Assembly (NCBI RefSeq): GCF_016858125.1
Contig: NZ_CP064781.1
Span: forward strand, 930,001 to 994,000
Direction: 5' to 3'
DNA: 64,000 nt
Origin: Azospira restricta
Lineage (GTDB): Bacteria; Pseudomonadota; Gammaproteobacteria; Burkholderiales; Rhodocyclaceae
Part shown: one piece after another, positions 18,400-26,715 of the stretch
Position numbering within the stretch: position 1 is the stretch's first letter
Layout: the number at the start of each line of letters is the position of its first letter
Position numbers and translations under genes: made by a program
The notes under the pieces: generated by a model
What the model was told of the DNA's origin: nothing
Seen by the model: the letters and a program-made list of their open reading frames with translations, nothing else
Database searches by the model: none

Positions 18400-19263
18400 C
18401 TATGCCTCGCGAGGTCTGTACCAGGCGGCCCGTTGCCCCTCCACCTCACGGTAGCGAAGCTCGAACAGGCGGCACTCGTGCACCACCTGCCGCCAACTGC
18501 TGCAGCCGTACTTGGCTGGAAGCTGCTCGGGATGCTGGTCCGCGATCCAGCGGCCAGCGGCGGCAATGGGTGTCCAGCCCTCGACGGCCAACTGCGCGGC
18601 GGCCTCGCGCAGCGCGCGAACGATGCCGGCGGCCGGCCAGTCCACCGTGCCGTCCGGCGCGATGCCATTGACCACCAGGTCTTGGAACACATCCGACTGG
18701 ACGAACTCCGCTGCCAGGCGCCGCGCCTGATCCATGTGCTCGGCCCAGCCGCGCAGCTGCTCAAAGTGTTGATCGATGCGCGTGTAGGCGGAACCGAGTT
18801 CGTCCTGTGCAGCGCGACACCCGTCCACGGTCCATAGATCGTGCTGGTCGATGAAGTGGTGCACCAGGGTGTTGCGCAGCGATACCAGGTCTTTGAGGTC
18901 GGCCTGGGTTTTGGCGTAGTCCTGCGCAGACAGGCTCAGTTGCACGCGCGTGCGAAAGGAAATCACGTCGCCGGGAAGATCGTTGTCGCGTTCCTTGCCA
19001 CCATTTCCATCGGTGACCACATACGAACCAAACAGTTGTCCGACCAACGTGCCCAGGGTCTTGGTCGCGGCATCTTCGATCCGCGCTGTGCGAATGGCCT
19101 CCAGCGAATGCGCCGGGCCTGAAATCTCGTGGTGCGCCACGATGGCTTTCATGAGGCGCTCGTATTGTTGAAGGCGCAACAGGCATCTGCCCAGCAAGCG
19201 CTGAACGTCTCGCTGCAGTGGTTGCAGTACGTTTGTGACGGGGGAAGTCGTCATGTCCATCAT
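18400..19263 (-). CDS. ICE protein with C-terminal OST-HTH/LOTUS domain
   Basis: About 287 residues. The N-terminal two thirds (LLGRCLLRLQQYERLMKAIV and following helices, with LVSLRNTLVHHF) looks like a helical domain of the kind that contains a conserved RN...H motif. The C-terminus is an OST-HTH/LOTUS fold (GWTPIAAAGRWIADQHPEQL, then YGCSSWRQVVHE and LFELRYR), a module linked to RNA binding in other proteins. RNLVHH-like motifs also occur in HEPN-type RNases, so an RNA-directed role is possible but unproven. The start is uncertain (19263, 19260 or 19254); no strong ribosome-binding site is seen. Confidence 0.7.
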   Translation of the reverse strand: MMDMTTSPVTNVLQPLQRDVQRLLGRCLLRLQQYERLMKAIVAHHEISGPAHSLEAIRTARIEDAATKTLGTLVGQLFGSYVVTDGNGGKERDNDLPGDVISFRTRVQLSLSAQDYAKTQADLKDLVSLRNTLVHHFIDQHDLWTVDGCRAAQDELGSAYTRIDQHFEQLRGWAEHMDQARRLAAEFVQSDVFQDLVVNGIAPDGTVDWPAAGIVRALREAAAQLAVEGWTPIAAAGRWIADQHPEQLPAKYGCSSWRQVVHECRLFELRYREVEGQRAAWYRPREA

Positions 19264-19367
19264 CGGCCGGGCTCGTGCGTGGCTGTCCTCGTCTGATTCA
19301 CAGGCGACAGTTTCGCCTGTCGTTCGGCGGGCGACAATCGAGCGCGGCGGAAAGGTGTCTGTTCCAG

Positions 19368-19384
19368 CTATCCCCTGGGGATAG
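19368..19384. repeat. 17-bp palindrome CTATCCCCTGGGGATAG, copy 3
   Basis: Perfect inverted repeat in the gap between the STY4528-type gene (stop at 19391) and the OST-HTH gene (start at 19263), ending six bases from the STY4528-type stop. The same core is at 16414 and 18333. Its left flank resembles that of copy 2. Confidence 0.75.
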
Positions 19385-19390
19385 TCAACA

Positions 19391-20575
19391 TCAGCGATCA
19401 CGCAAGGCTTCTCGGAGCTGTGCCAGGTAGGCACGTGCCACCTCGGGGTCAGCCGCACGGGATGCCGGTGGTGACGATGGCGGGGACGCTGGCGCCGCCG
19501 ATGCACTTTCTCCGGCCCAGGCCTTGAACTCCCCGCGGATCGCCTTCTGGATGATGCCAAACAGGTAGCCGGCCGGGTTGCGTACCGCGCTGTTGTGGCA
19601 GCGTGCCGCCCACTCGTCGAGAACGGCCTGCCTCTGCGCCTCGTCCACCTGCTGCAGCGCCACCAGCGCGCCGGCCTGCTGCTCGTCCTTCAAGCGCAGG
19701 AAACGCTCGGGCAGCCGCAGGTTCTGCAAGGCCCTCGCGCGCGGTACTGTACGTACTTCATTTATACGATCATTACGTACTGTACGGTCCTCCTTCGGAA
19801 TCCGAAGAGAGCCGTCCGGCGCGGGTTTCGGCCCTGCTTCGGATTCCGAAGACGGGCGCGCGCCATTCCGAAGCAGGGCTTCCTGGCCTTCTTCGGATTC
19901 GTGGTCCGCACCCTTCTGTGGATAACCTGGCGTCGTCCAGCCATGCCGCGCCATGCGCTGCGCGAGCACCTGCAGGCGGGTCGGCAGCGTGCGCCCGCTG
20001 AGCAGCGGGTCTTCGGCGATCTCCCGCAGCGTGTTCATGCCCACGACCTGCACCGCCTTCGCCGCGTGCGTGAGCGCTTGGCTCACCAGGCCCAGATAGT
20101 CGGGGTCGAGCTGCATCGCCTCGAAGGGCGACAGCGGTTCGTCGTGCAGCACGTAGAGGTTCCCCTGGATGCGGCCGGTCTTGGGATCGCGCCGCCGCCG
20201 CACCAGGCTGAGCCAGCGCGTCAGCCGCAGCAGCGTCAAGGCGCGCGCCACGGTCTCGTGCGAGGCTTGCGCCGCACAGGGCATGGACGCCAGATAGGGG
20301 CGGAGTTGGTCGTAGGTGGGAAAGGCGGTCACGCCGTCGTCGTTGAGCTGCAGGCGGAACACCTGCCAGGCATTGCGCTCCAGCGGCGTCAGGCGTCGGT
20401 CGAGGAACAGCGCGCGCGGCACGCTCTCGTGCCGGTTGCCGCTGTAGAGAAAACCGTCCTGGCTCGGCGCCGTGCCCTGCGCCGGTTCCTTCGGCTCAAG
20501 GTGCCGCAGCGCCTCGTCGAACAACGCCGACAGCGCAACCGGGCCATCACGCCGTGGAGCGTCGCCCGTCGTCAT
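19391..20575 (-). CDS. STY4528-family pathogenicity island replication protein
   Basis: A 394-residue protein matching the STY4528 family of island replication proteins: a central winged-helix-like region (FPTYDQLRPYLASMPCAAQA, then SHETVARALTLLRLTRWLSL), RRRDPKTGRIQGNLYVLHDE, and a C-terminal AVRNPAGYLFGIIQKAIRGE. A likely role is initiation of replication of the excised element. Residues about 230-280 are low in complexity and are coded by an AT-richer DNA block with repeats (see 19744-19900), which may be the binding site itself. It starts 3 bases after the DUF2857 stop. Confidence 0.8.
   Translation of the reverse strand: MTTGDAPRRDGPVALSALFDEALRHLEPKEPAQGTAPSQDGFLYSGNRHESVPRALFLDRRLTPLERNAWQVFRLQLNDDGVTAFPTYDQLRPYLASMPCAAQASHETVARALTLLRLTRWLSLVRRRRDPKTGRIQGNLYVLHDEPLSPFEAMQLDPDYLGLVSQALTHAAKAVQVVGMNTLREIAEDPLLSGRTLPTRLQVLAQRMARHGWTTPGYPQKGADHESEEGQEALLRNGARPSSESEAGPKPAPDGSLRIPKEDRTVRNDRINEVRTVPRARALQNLRLPERFLRLKDEQQAGALVALQQVDEAQRQAVLDEWAARCHNSAVRNPAGYLFGIIQKAIRGEFKAWAGESASAAPASPPSSPPASRAADPEVARAYLAQLREALRDR
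19744..19900. repeat. Repeat cluster inside the replication gene
   Basis: ACTGTACGTAC (19746-19756) and TACGTACTGTAC (19774-19785) flank an AT-rich core. Then come CTTCGGAATCCGAAG (19793-19807), CTTCGGATTCCGAAG (19837-19851), ATTCCGAAG (19865-19873) and CTTCGGATTC (19891-19900). The palindromes recur about every 44 and 28 bases. Repeats beside an AT-rich patch within a replication gene resemble an origin with initiator sites, though they are also coding sequence. Confidence 0.55.
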
Positions 20576-20578
20576 GAC

Positions 20579-21139
20579 CTACACCAGCCCCTGGTCGACC
20601 CAGTTCCGTATCGCCGACCAGATCACCGACATGGGCAGGGTCATGGCCTCGGCCAGGTCCATGGTCAGCGCCAGCATCGCCATGTCGTCGTTCAGTGCGA
20701 TGTGCCGCTCCGTGATGCCGGCCTTCCAGCGTTCCCACAGGGCCACGTCCTGCGCCTCGTCGAGCACCGGATGCCGGCCCTTGCGCTTGGGCAGTCCGAG
20801 GATGTCGCGGCGCAGCGCCACTTCTTGATGCGTGAGGCCGTAGAACTTGCTGACCATCTCCGTGCTCGCCCCCAGGCGCAGCATGCGGTCCACCGTGGCG
20901 ATCTCCCGCTCCACGTCGTGCACCTGGCTCAGCAGCCGCTTCAACACTTCCCGGTTCACCGACACCGAGCACCACGACACCGTGGCATTCACCAGCATGC
21001 TCACGAGTTCGGGGTGCTTCAGCGCATCCAGCTCCTCCTCGCCGAAGCCCATCGCCTTGCAGCGGCGCAACTGCCCGTTGCGCAGGTCATGCAGGGCCTG
21101 GGCGATCACGGCCTGGTTGAGCGGGTGCGGTGCCGACAT
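20579..21139 (-). CDS. DUF2857 family ICE protein
   Basis: A 186-residue protein starting MSAPHPLNQAVIAQALHDLR. The features RRCKAMGFGEEELDALKHPE, then MVSKFYGLTHQEVALRRDIL and GLPKRKGRHPVL, fit DUF2857, a family of likely DNA-binding regulators located between parB and the replication gene. The part around residues 100-125 resembles a helix-turn-helix. AGGAGG lies 7 nt before the ATG at 21139. The gap to parB is 17 bases. Confidence 0.8.
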   Translation of the reverse strand: MSAPHPLNQAVIAQALHDLRNGQLRRCKAMGFGEEELDALKHPELVSMLVNATVSWCSVSVNREVLKRLLSQVHDVEREIATVDRMLRLGASTEMVSKFYGLTHQEVALRRDILGLPKRKGRHPVLDEAQDVALWERWKAGITERHIALNDDMAMLALTMDLAEAMTLPMSVIWSAIRNWVDQGLV

Positions 21140-21156
21140 ACGGGAGCCTCCTGCGC

Positions 21157-22815
21157 TCAGGATTCCTGGCCCGGTTCGCCGGCTTGCAGGTCCAGCAGCC
21201 GGCGCGCCAGGCGCAGCAGACGGAACAGCTTCACCAGCGCAGCATCGCTCAGGCGTGTGGCCGCGCCGCCGTGGCCATGCAGCAACGCAGCCAGCTCGTC
21301 GGCCAGCCGCGCGCGGTCCAATCCGTTTGTGGAGGGCGGCGCCGCACTCAGCGCATGCAGCAGGGTCAGCACCGCCCGCGCGAACGCCGGCAGCGCTTTC
21401 GCCTGGCCCACGGCCGGCGCCACGCAGACGAAGCCGATGCCGCCATCGCTGGCCTCGATGTGATCGGATACCGCCGCTTCCCCGGCGATCTCGCGCGCGA
21501 ACTGCACGATGTGCACACGCAGACGATCCGGCACGTCCAGCCCCGGCTCGATGTACCAGACGTCCGAGATGGGATAGAGCCCGCCGGCCTGCACGGGGAT
21601 CGCACGCAGCGCATCGGCCTCGAAGTCGGGCAGCTTGTCGCCGAGCTGGTCCGCGACCATCCGCTGGATGGATTGCAGGCGCTCGGTGGTCGGGGCCGGT
21701 GACACGATGTGCCCCTGCAAGCGCTCGTCGTGTTGCCCGTGCTGTTCCTCCGGTGCTCCGGGCGATGCAGACGGTGTCGCTGCTGGCGCCGAAGGCGTGG
21801 CCGGCGTGGTGCCTCGCGGCACAGATGAGACGGGAGGCTGCTGAGACGCGGAGACCTGCGGGGGAGGAGCAGCAGGAACGACAGACGCTGCAGGTGGAGT
21901 CGGCGCCGCCGGTTCGCTGGTCAGCGCACGCTGGCGGCTTTCGCTGTCGTTGATCTCCAGCGCCAGCGTGTCGTAGTCCGCCTCCAGCAGCTCGGCCATC
22001 TGACCCACTAGCTCGTCCTGCACCCGCTGCGGCGAGAAGTCGTCTGGCTGTGTGTCGAACTGCGTCAGCACGTCCTGAAACAAGGTGGCGAAGTCCACGG
22101 CCACGGTGCGGCCCAGCGCACGCCGCTCCCAGGTGCGCTCGCACGCCTTGCGCAGCACCGCGAGCCGGTCCACCTGATGCCGGCCCAATCCGCCGTACAA
22201 CAGCGTCGGGATCGCCGGAAGCAGATAGCGCACCGCATCGTTCATGCGGCTGATGTGTGACTGCGGCACTGGATAGCCGTCGGCCGTCAGCCGCCGCGCG
22301 AGTTCGCTCTGTGACAGCGCCTGGCCGCATTCCTGCTCGTAGAACTCGCGCGCCTTCTCGATGCCCAACGCCCGCTCGATGAAGGTCAGCCCGCCGCGCA
22401 GCTCGTTCTCGGCCAGATGCCCGGTCAGCGCCACGATTTCGCCGCGCGCCGGCCACGGGCGGAACAGGCACGCAATGCGGAAGAAGCGTTCCTCCTTGGT
22501 CTCGCTCCACAACTCGCGCAGGATCGCCAGCCGCGTGTTGCCGCCGTTGCGAATGATGTAGTGCGCCTCGCCCGGCCTGCGCGTGATCGCGGGGGGCGCG
22601 TCCAGCCCGCGTTCGCGGATGGACGCCTTGATCTCCGCATAGGCCGGGTTGCGCGTCACGCGCGGGTCGTGGTCGTAGGGCCGCAACTGGTCCAGCGTCA
22701 CCACCATCGGCGTGTCGGCGATGGGGTCGCTCAAGGTCGCGGCCGAAGGGCCGCTGCGCTCGAAGCCGGTGGCCAGCAGCTTGGCAGCCATGTCCTGCGG
22801 CGTCAGCTCAGCCAC
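21157..22815 (-). CDS. parB: ParB-type partition protein, ICE-encoded
   Basis: About 552 residues. The N-terminal half has the ParB/sulfiredoxin-like domain: RPYDHDPRVTRNPAYAEIKA, GEAHYIIRNGGNTRLAILRE (the GGxxR nucleotide-binding box) and GLTFIERALGIEKAREFYE, then a helix-turn-helix (LSQSELARRLTADGYPVPQS, HISRMNDAVRYLLPAIP). A Pro/Ala-rich linker and a C-terminal domain of unknown role follow. It binds DNA sites and works with ParA to keep the excised ICE. The start is taken as GTG 22815 because AGGAG is 7 nt upstream and it overlaps the shi stop by 8 nt; 22878 (GTG) and 22866 (ATG) are in-frame alternatives. Confidence 0.85.
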   Translation of the reverse strand: MAELTPQDMAAKLLATGFERSGPSAATLSDPIADTPMVVTLDQLRPYDHDPRVTRNPAYAEIKASIRERGLDAPPAITRRPGEAHYIIRNGGNTRLAILRELWSETKEERFFRIACLFRPWPARGEIVALTGHLAENELRGGLTFIERALGIEKAREFYEQECGQALSQSELARRLTADGYPVPQSHISRMNDAVRYLLPAIPTLLYGGLGRHQVDRLAVLRKACERTWERRALGRTVAVDFATLFQDVLTQFDTQPDDFSPQRVQDELVGQMAELLEADYDTLALEINDSESRQRALTSEPAAPTPPAASVVPAAPPPQVSASQQPPVSSVPRGTTPATPSAPAATPSASPGAPEEQHGQHDERLQGHIVSPAPTTERLQSIQRMVADQLGDKLPDFEADALRAIPVQAGGLYPISDVWYIEPGLDVPDRLRVHIVQFAREIAGEAAVSDHIEASDGGIGFVCVAPAVGQAKALPAFARAVLTLLHALSAAPPSTNGLDRARLADELAALLHGHGGAATRLSDAALVKLFRLLRLARRLLDLQAGEPGQES

Positions 22816-23044
22816 GGCCGTTCTCCTGCGCCTGCCGGTCGGCGCGGCGAAGTTGCGCGCGGGCATTGCGGTCGGCACGGTGGTCGCTCGCAGTCGAGCT
22901 GGTGTAGATCGACGCGCAGCCTTGTTTCGTGAATTTCAGGTGCCCGCCGGAGGTGCGCACCACGCGCCAGCCTTCGCCCAGCGCGAACTCGATCAGCGCG
23001 CGTAGCCGTTCACGGCCGCGCGCCAGTTCATGTGCGCTCGCCAT
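22808..23044 (-). CDS. shi: Shi protein, HicA-like small protein between parA and parB
   Basis: A 78-residue protein starting MASAHELARGRERLRALIEF. The central part (GWRVVRTSGGHLKFTKQGC, then SIYTSSTASDHRADRN) has the look of the HicA fold, a small double-stranded-RNA-binding-like toxin fold, with the typical GGHLKF motif whose His is catalytic in HicA toxins. In ICEclc a gene called shi lies at this position and was linked to inhibition of host cell division. No separate antitoxin gene is seen. It overlaps parA by 17 and parB by 8 bases, so all three are coupled. Confidence 0.7.
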   Translation of the reverse strand: MASAHELARGRERLRALIEFALGEGWRVVRTSGGHLKFTKQGCASIYTSSTASDHRADRNARAQLRRADRQAQENGRG

Positions 23045-23894
23045 GGCTGGCCCCTCCCGCATCGGCCCGGCCGGTGACCAGCGCGAAGCGCTCCCGCCAC
23101 GCGGGGAACAGCTCGCCGGCCAGCGTGCGCATGGTGTCGAGCGCCGCGGGCGCCGTGCGCCCAGCCGGCCGCCGGTACTCCACCCGATGCACCGGCAATC
23201 CTCGTGTCGCAGCGCGCGGATAGGCTTCGATAGCCGGCACGTCGATGTCCAGGACCTGCACGCCGGCCTGTTCTTGGAACACCTGTCGCAGCGCCTGCTG
23301 GACCAGCCGCGCGTTCGACGACACCGGATGCACACGGTTGATGAGCAGGCGCAGCGGCGGCGGTTCGATGCCCAGGTGCCGATACGGCGCGATGTCCTCG
23401 ATCAGTTGCAGCGTGCCGCGCCGCAGCTCGCGCGCCGCGAGGATTTCCGGTGTCACCGGCGACAGCGCCAGGTCGGACGCCAGCACCGCCATCTCCAGCA
23501 ACACGCTGCGCGCGCCCTGGGTGTCGATCAGCAGCAAGTCATATTGCGTGCGGAAGACGGGAAGCAAATGGCGCAGTCGCAGGCGCCCATCCGGTGCGTG
23601 CAGCAGCAGCGTGTTCAGTTCGCCGCGGTCGTCGTTGGAGAGCACCAGGTCCAGGCCCGCGATCGCGGTGCGCGACACCAGTTGCTCGATGCGCCGCTCG
23701 TTGAAGGCCAGCATCTCGTAGATGCCGCCGGGCGCGCGCACGTCCAGCGTGAAGTAGCTCGACAGCGTGGGCTGCACGTCCAGGTCCAGCAGCAGCACGC
23801 GCAGCCCGGCATCGGCGATGAAGCCGCCCAGGTTGGCCGCCGTCGTGGTCTTGCCCACGCCGCCCTTGGTCGAAATGATGGACACCACCTGCAT
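23028..23894 (-). CDS. parA: ParA-type partition ATPase, ICE-encoded
   Basis: About 288 residues, a deviant Walker ParA: MQVVSIISTKGGVGKTTTAA holds the KGGVGKTT nucleotide loop; LLLDLDVQPTLSSYF is the Walker A-prime region; LLLIDTQGARSVLLE is Walker B. It hydrolyses ATP to position ICE DNA with ParB. The start at 23894 is preferred to 23918 because GAGGAG lies 6-7 nt upstream. It is the first gene after alpA (gap 40 bases). Confidence 0.9.
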   Translation of the reverse strand: MQVVSIISTKGGVGKTTTAANLGGFIADAGLRVLLLDLDVQPTLSSYFTLDVRAPGGIYEMLAFNERRIEQLVSRTAIAGLDLVLSNDDRGELNTLLLHAPDGRLRLRHLLPVFRTQYDLLLIDTQGARSVLLEMAVLASDLALSPVTPEILAARELRRGTLQLIEDIAPYRHLGIEPPPLRLLINRVHPVSSNARLVQQALRQVFQEQAGVQVLDIDVPAIEAYPRAATRGLPVHRVEYRRPAGRTAPAALDTMRTLAGELFPAWRERFALVTGRADAGGASHGERT

Positions 23895-23934
23895 GAGCTT
23901 CTCCTCGTCGAATGGCATGAACCGAGAAGAAGCG

Positions 23935-24153
23935 TCAGGCGCGTTCTTTGAGGCGATCAGCGATCCAACGTTCGATCTCCACCGAGTCCCAGCCCACCGC
24001 GCGCACGCCCAGGCGCAGCGCCTTGGGGAACTTGCCTTCCTTCATCAGGCTGTAGATGTGCGCGCGCTTGAAGCCGGTCTTGGCTTCGACCTCGGCGCGG
24101 CGCAGGATGCGGTGCTCGGTCGGTGCCGCCGTGGCGGTGGTCTGCGAAGGCAT
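23935..24153 (-). CDS. alpA: AlpA-family transcriptional regulator
   Basis: A 72-residue DNA-binding protein with the AlpA/excisionase-like helix-turn-helix: HRILRRAEVEAKTGFKRAHI, then YSLMKEGKFPKALRLGVRAV and GWDSVEIERWIADR. AlpA proteins head the parA-shi-parB block in ICEs of this type and control it or excision. The start ATG at 24153 has AAGGAG 8 nt upstream; the GTG at 24162 lacks such a site. Confidence 0.9.
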   Translation of the reverse strand: MPSQTTATAAPTEHRILRRAEVEAKTGFKRAHIYSLMKEGKFPKALRLGVRAVGWDSVEIERWIADRLKERA

Positions 24154-24271
24154 GAGGGTCACTCCTTAACGCTCAGTGGCGCTGATTGGCGTGACTCGAA
24201 TTAAGAACGCCGCGTTGAAGAAAGACACCGCAAATGCGGTTTCCGCGACCGCAGATACGGTCTGGCATCGC

Positions 24272-25033
24272 TCAGGAAGTCGTGCTCTGCAGATTGCGCC
24301 GAGCCAGTGCGAACTTGGCCTGCAGGGTGCGCTCGGTGATGCCCATCGCGTTGCCGTGGTGCGCCACCATCGCGCTGATGATGGCCTCCTGCGTCAGGAA
24401 GCTGGAATACGGCATGCCGCTGGGCGACTTGCCCAGCAGCAGCGTCAGTAACCCGCCAACGATGTTCAGGTAGGTCGATTCGCTGCGCGGCCCCAGCCTG
24501 TTCGCACGCTCCGTGTCGGCCGCGCAGGTGGCGTGCGTTTTCAGCAGCGCCTCATGCTCGGCGCGCAGCGTCTCGTGCACGCCCAAGTGTTCCGCCAGCC
24601 GCGCCTTGATCGCTTCCTGCTCGACCAGCAATGCGCCCACTGTGTCCAGGCTGATCGCCGGGTGAAGCGCACGCTCGATCTCATCGAACAGAAACGCCGG
24701 TTTCTCGCCGGGGTAGTAGTGCGCCATCCAGGCTTTCAGATCGACGTGCCGCACCGTCAGCGACGGGTCGTCCATCGCCAGGCCCTGCGTGTCCCGCACC
24801 AAGCCCTCCTTGCCATACGGCATCTCGCCGTGAGCCAGCGCATCGAAGATTCTTTCGGCGTTCAACCGCAGCGTCGGCCAGCGCGGAAACTCCGTTGGCT
24901 GCGGCAGCGGCCGCTGTCCCAATGTCGCCAGGATGCGCCGCTCGAAGCGCAGCAATCCGCTCCAGCGGATTGCCGCCTCGATCGGGCGGTAGTAGGTCTT
25001 GGCGCCATCGGCCAGGCTGCTCGACTTCGGCAT
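24272..25033 (-). CDS. ICE protein of unknown function upstream of alpA, 253 residues
   Basis: Starts MPKSSSLADGAKTYYRPIEA. No known domain is recognised. It has an aromatic-rich N-terminal half (RWSGLLRFERRILATLGQRP), a helical middle with several HETLRAEHEALLKTHA-type heptads that may form a short coiled coil, and a C-terminal ESTYLNIVGGLLTLLLGKSP followed by ITERTLQAKFALARRNLQS, which looks like a helix-turn-helix. GGAGG lies 8 nt before the ATG. It is separated from alpA by about 120 bases. Being at the head of the block, it may be an ICE regulator; that is inference. Confidence 0.65.
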   Translation of the reverse strand: MPKSSSLADGAKTYYRPIEAAIRWSGLLRFERRILATLGQRPLPQPTEFPRWPTLRLNAERIFDALAHGEMPYGKEGLVRDTQGLAMDDPSLTVRHVDLKAWMAHYYPGEKPAFLFDEIERALHPAISLDTVGALLVEQEAIKARLAEHLGVHETLRAEHEALLKTHATCAADTERANRLGPRSESTYLNIVGGLLTLLLGKSPSGMPYSSFLTQEAIISAMVAHHGNAMGITERTLQAKFALARRNLQSTTS

Positions 25034-25574
25034 ATCGCGCGCCTCCATTCGTCATCGCACCGAGTCCACACACGCGCACCCGCCGTACAGGCGGCGTGCG
25101 CGGATGTCCAGGAGCCTCCGGGCGAAACGAGCAGGTGGCGAGGCGGCGAAGACCGTGGCATCGGTGATGCCGCCTTTACCGTTGCGAGATGTGCGCCTTG
25201 TCGGGCATGGTCCCATCACTCACAATTCGTAAGTCGCGAAACATGCCGTCACCAACGTCATTCGCGGGCGCCACGCTTGCCCCGGAGAACTAGGCCAAAG
25301 TCTTTGCAAGGAAATGGGCCCAGTAAAGCGCGATCAACTCAATACACAAAAACCGATGCGCATACGGCAAGCACTGTTGCGCCGCGCGTCTTCGCTGTGA
25401 CGCGCCACGCTGGTAATGCGATTTTCATCTTCAAATGCCAATCGCAAGCACAGTCAAGGCCTGACTGCAGCGCGCCAGGGCACCGCGGCAATGGAGTCCC
25501 GCTGTAGCAAAACAGGTCTGGCGCTTTGACCAAAATGGAATCGGCCAACCCGCCTGAAGCAGTCCTTATGCGAG
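25034..25574. other. Gap between the ICE backbone and the LysR gene
   Basis: No gene is seen in these 541 bases. Short frames on the minus strand lack ribosome-binding sites and known motifs. The sequence is less GC-rich around 25220-25470 (for example AATACACAAAAACC) than its surroundings. It probably holds the promoter of the leftward backbone block and the end of the LysR transcript. No attachment site, tRNA or clear repeat was found. Confidence 0.4.
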
Positions 25575-26477
25575 TCATTGCGTATCCAATGGCATATGGC
25601 CGACACGCTGCGCACGGTCAATGAAGTGGCGCAGTGGCTCCGACATCGCGCCCTCGGGATGTAGCAGGTAGGTCGTCAGCGCCGCCGAGTCTTCATCCAG
25701 CGGCCGGACGATCACGTCCGCCTGCCGGCATGCCACCACGTGCGCCGCGGTGGAAAATCCCACGCCATAGCCGGCCGCCACCAGGGCCAGCATCAGCGAG
25801 TGGGTCGTCACGTACTCGGCCACGACCGGCGGTGTCTCCACCAGGCGCAGCAGGCGCTCGCATTGCCGGCTGCACTCCTGACCAACCTGCGGGTGACACA
25901 GCACCAGCGGGTAGCCCACCACCTCTTCCAGCGGTACCCGCTTGTGCGCCAGCAAGGGGTGCCGCGCGGGTACGGCCACCAGCAGCGGATCTTGCCACAC
26001 CGGCTTGGCGACCATCCCGGCCTCCATCTCGCCGGTCATCGCAAAGGCCGCGTCGTACAGGTCGTTGCCCAGTCCGCCCACCACCTCCGACAGCCGCGCC
26101 TCGAACAGCCGGATGCCCACTTCCGGCGCCTCCTCCCGGCACAGCGCGAGCAGTGCCGACAGGCGGGTCCGCCCGACGCCGCCGGCCAAGGCGATGCGCA
26201 AGGTGCCCCGGTGTCCCGCCGCCACCGCCCGCGCCTTGGTCTGGGCTTGCTCAAGGGTCAGCAGCACGCGCCGGGCCTCCTCCAGGAACACCTGCCCGGG
26301 CGGGGTCAGGTGCACGCCGCGCGGCGTGCGCTCCAGCAGCGTCACGCCCAGGTCCGCCTCAAGTTGGCGAATCGTGCGCGACAGGGGCGACTGCTCCACA
26401 TGCAGTCGCCGCGCCGCCCGGCCAAAGTGCAACTCCTCGGCCACGGCGATGAAACAGCGAAGATGGCGTAAGTTCAT
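25575..26477 (-). CDS. LysR-type transcriptional regulator, first of two related cargo-border copies
   Basis: A 300-residue LysR regulator. Residues 1-60 are the winged helix-turn-helix (MNLRHLRCFIAVAEELHFGR, then AARRLHVEQSPLSRTIRQLE). The effector domain follows (GTLRIALAGGVGRTRLSALL ... LLAHKRVPLEEVVGYPLVLC). It is related to the LysR at 51225 (same length class, many shared positions) but lies on the opposite strand, so the two bracket the 25-kb metal cargo. No biosynthetic partner gene is divergent from it, so its target is unknown; control of ICE functions is possible. Confidence 0.88.
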   Translation of the reverse strand: MNLRHLRCFIAVAEELHFGRAARRLHVEQSPLSRTIRQLEADLGVTLLERTPRGVHLTPPGQVFLEEARRVLLTLEQAQTKARAVAAGHRGTLRIALAGGVGRTRLSALLALCREEAPEVGIRLFEARLSEVVGGLGNDLYDAAFAMTGEMEAGMVAKPVWQDPLLVAVPARHPLLAHKRVPLEEVVGYPLVLCHPQVGQECSRQCERLLRLVETPPVVAEYVTTHSLMLALVAAGYGVGFSTAAHVVACRQADVIVRPLDEDSAALTTYLLHPEGAMSEPLRHFIDRAQRVGHMPLDTQ

Positions 26478-26673
26478 GTATTTCCCCAGAAGATGGAGTC
26501 CATTCCTCTGACCGTAGGGAACCGCATGAGTGCTTCCCGGTGACGATACCGGTCACAGAGGCTTACCAGTCGCCGCCATCCGGCCTTCCGCCGCCGGCAC
26601 AAGGCGCCGAGTGTCCAAACAAGACCGGGTTATTCCATCGGTGTTGCCTTATCAGGCAAAACCACCGACAATT

Positions 26674-26692
26674 AATAATAATTCGCATTAAC
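26674..26692. promoter_or_regulatory. Fur-box-like site
   Basis: AATAATAATTCGCATTAAC agrees with the 19-bp Fur consensus at about 13 of 19 positions, in an AT-rich patch that stands out from its surroundings. It lies about 25 bases before the exbD remnant, a type of gene usually under iron control. It is probably a relic of an iron-uptake operon. Confidence 0.5.
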
Positions 26693-26715
26693 ATCCGAGT
26701 CTAAATGGAGTCAAG

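Noticed and set aside
20579..22510. Long minus-strand frame running from parB into the DUF2857 gene
   Set aside because: Only the last 186 residues are a real protein (DUF2857) with a good ribosome-binding site at 21139; the rest is an out-of-frame reading of parB.
25339..25578. Short minus-strand frame beside the LysR gene
   Set aside because: No ribosome-binding site and no motif; its composition is that of non-coding sequence.
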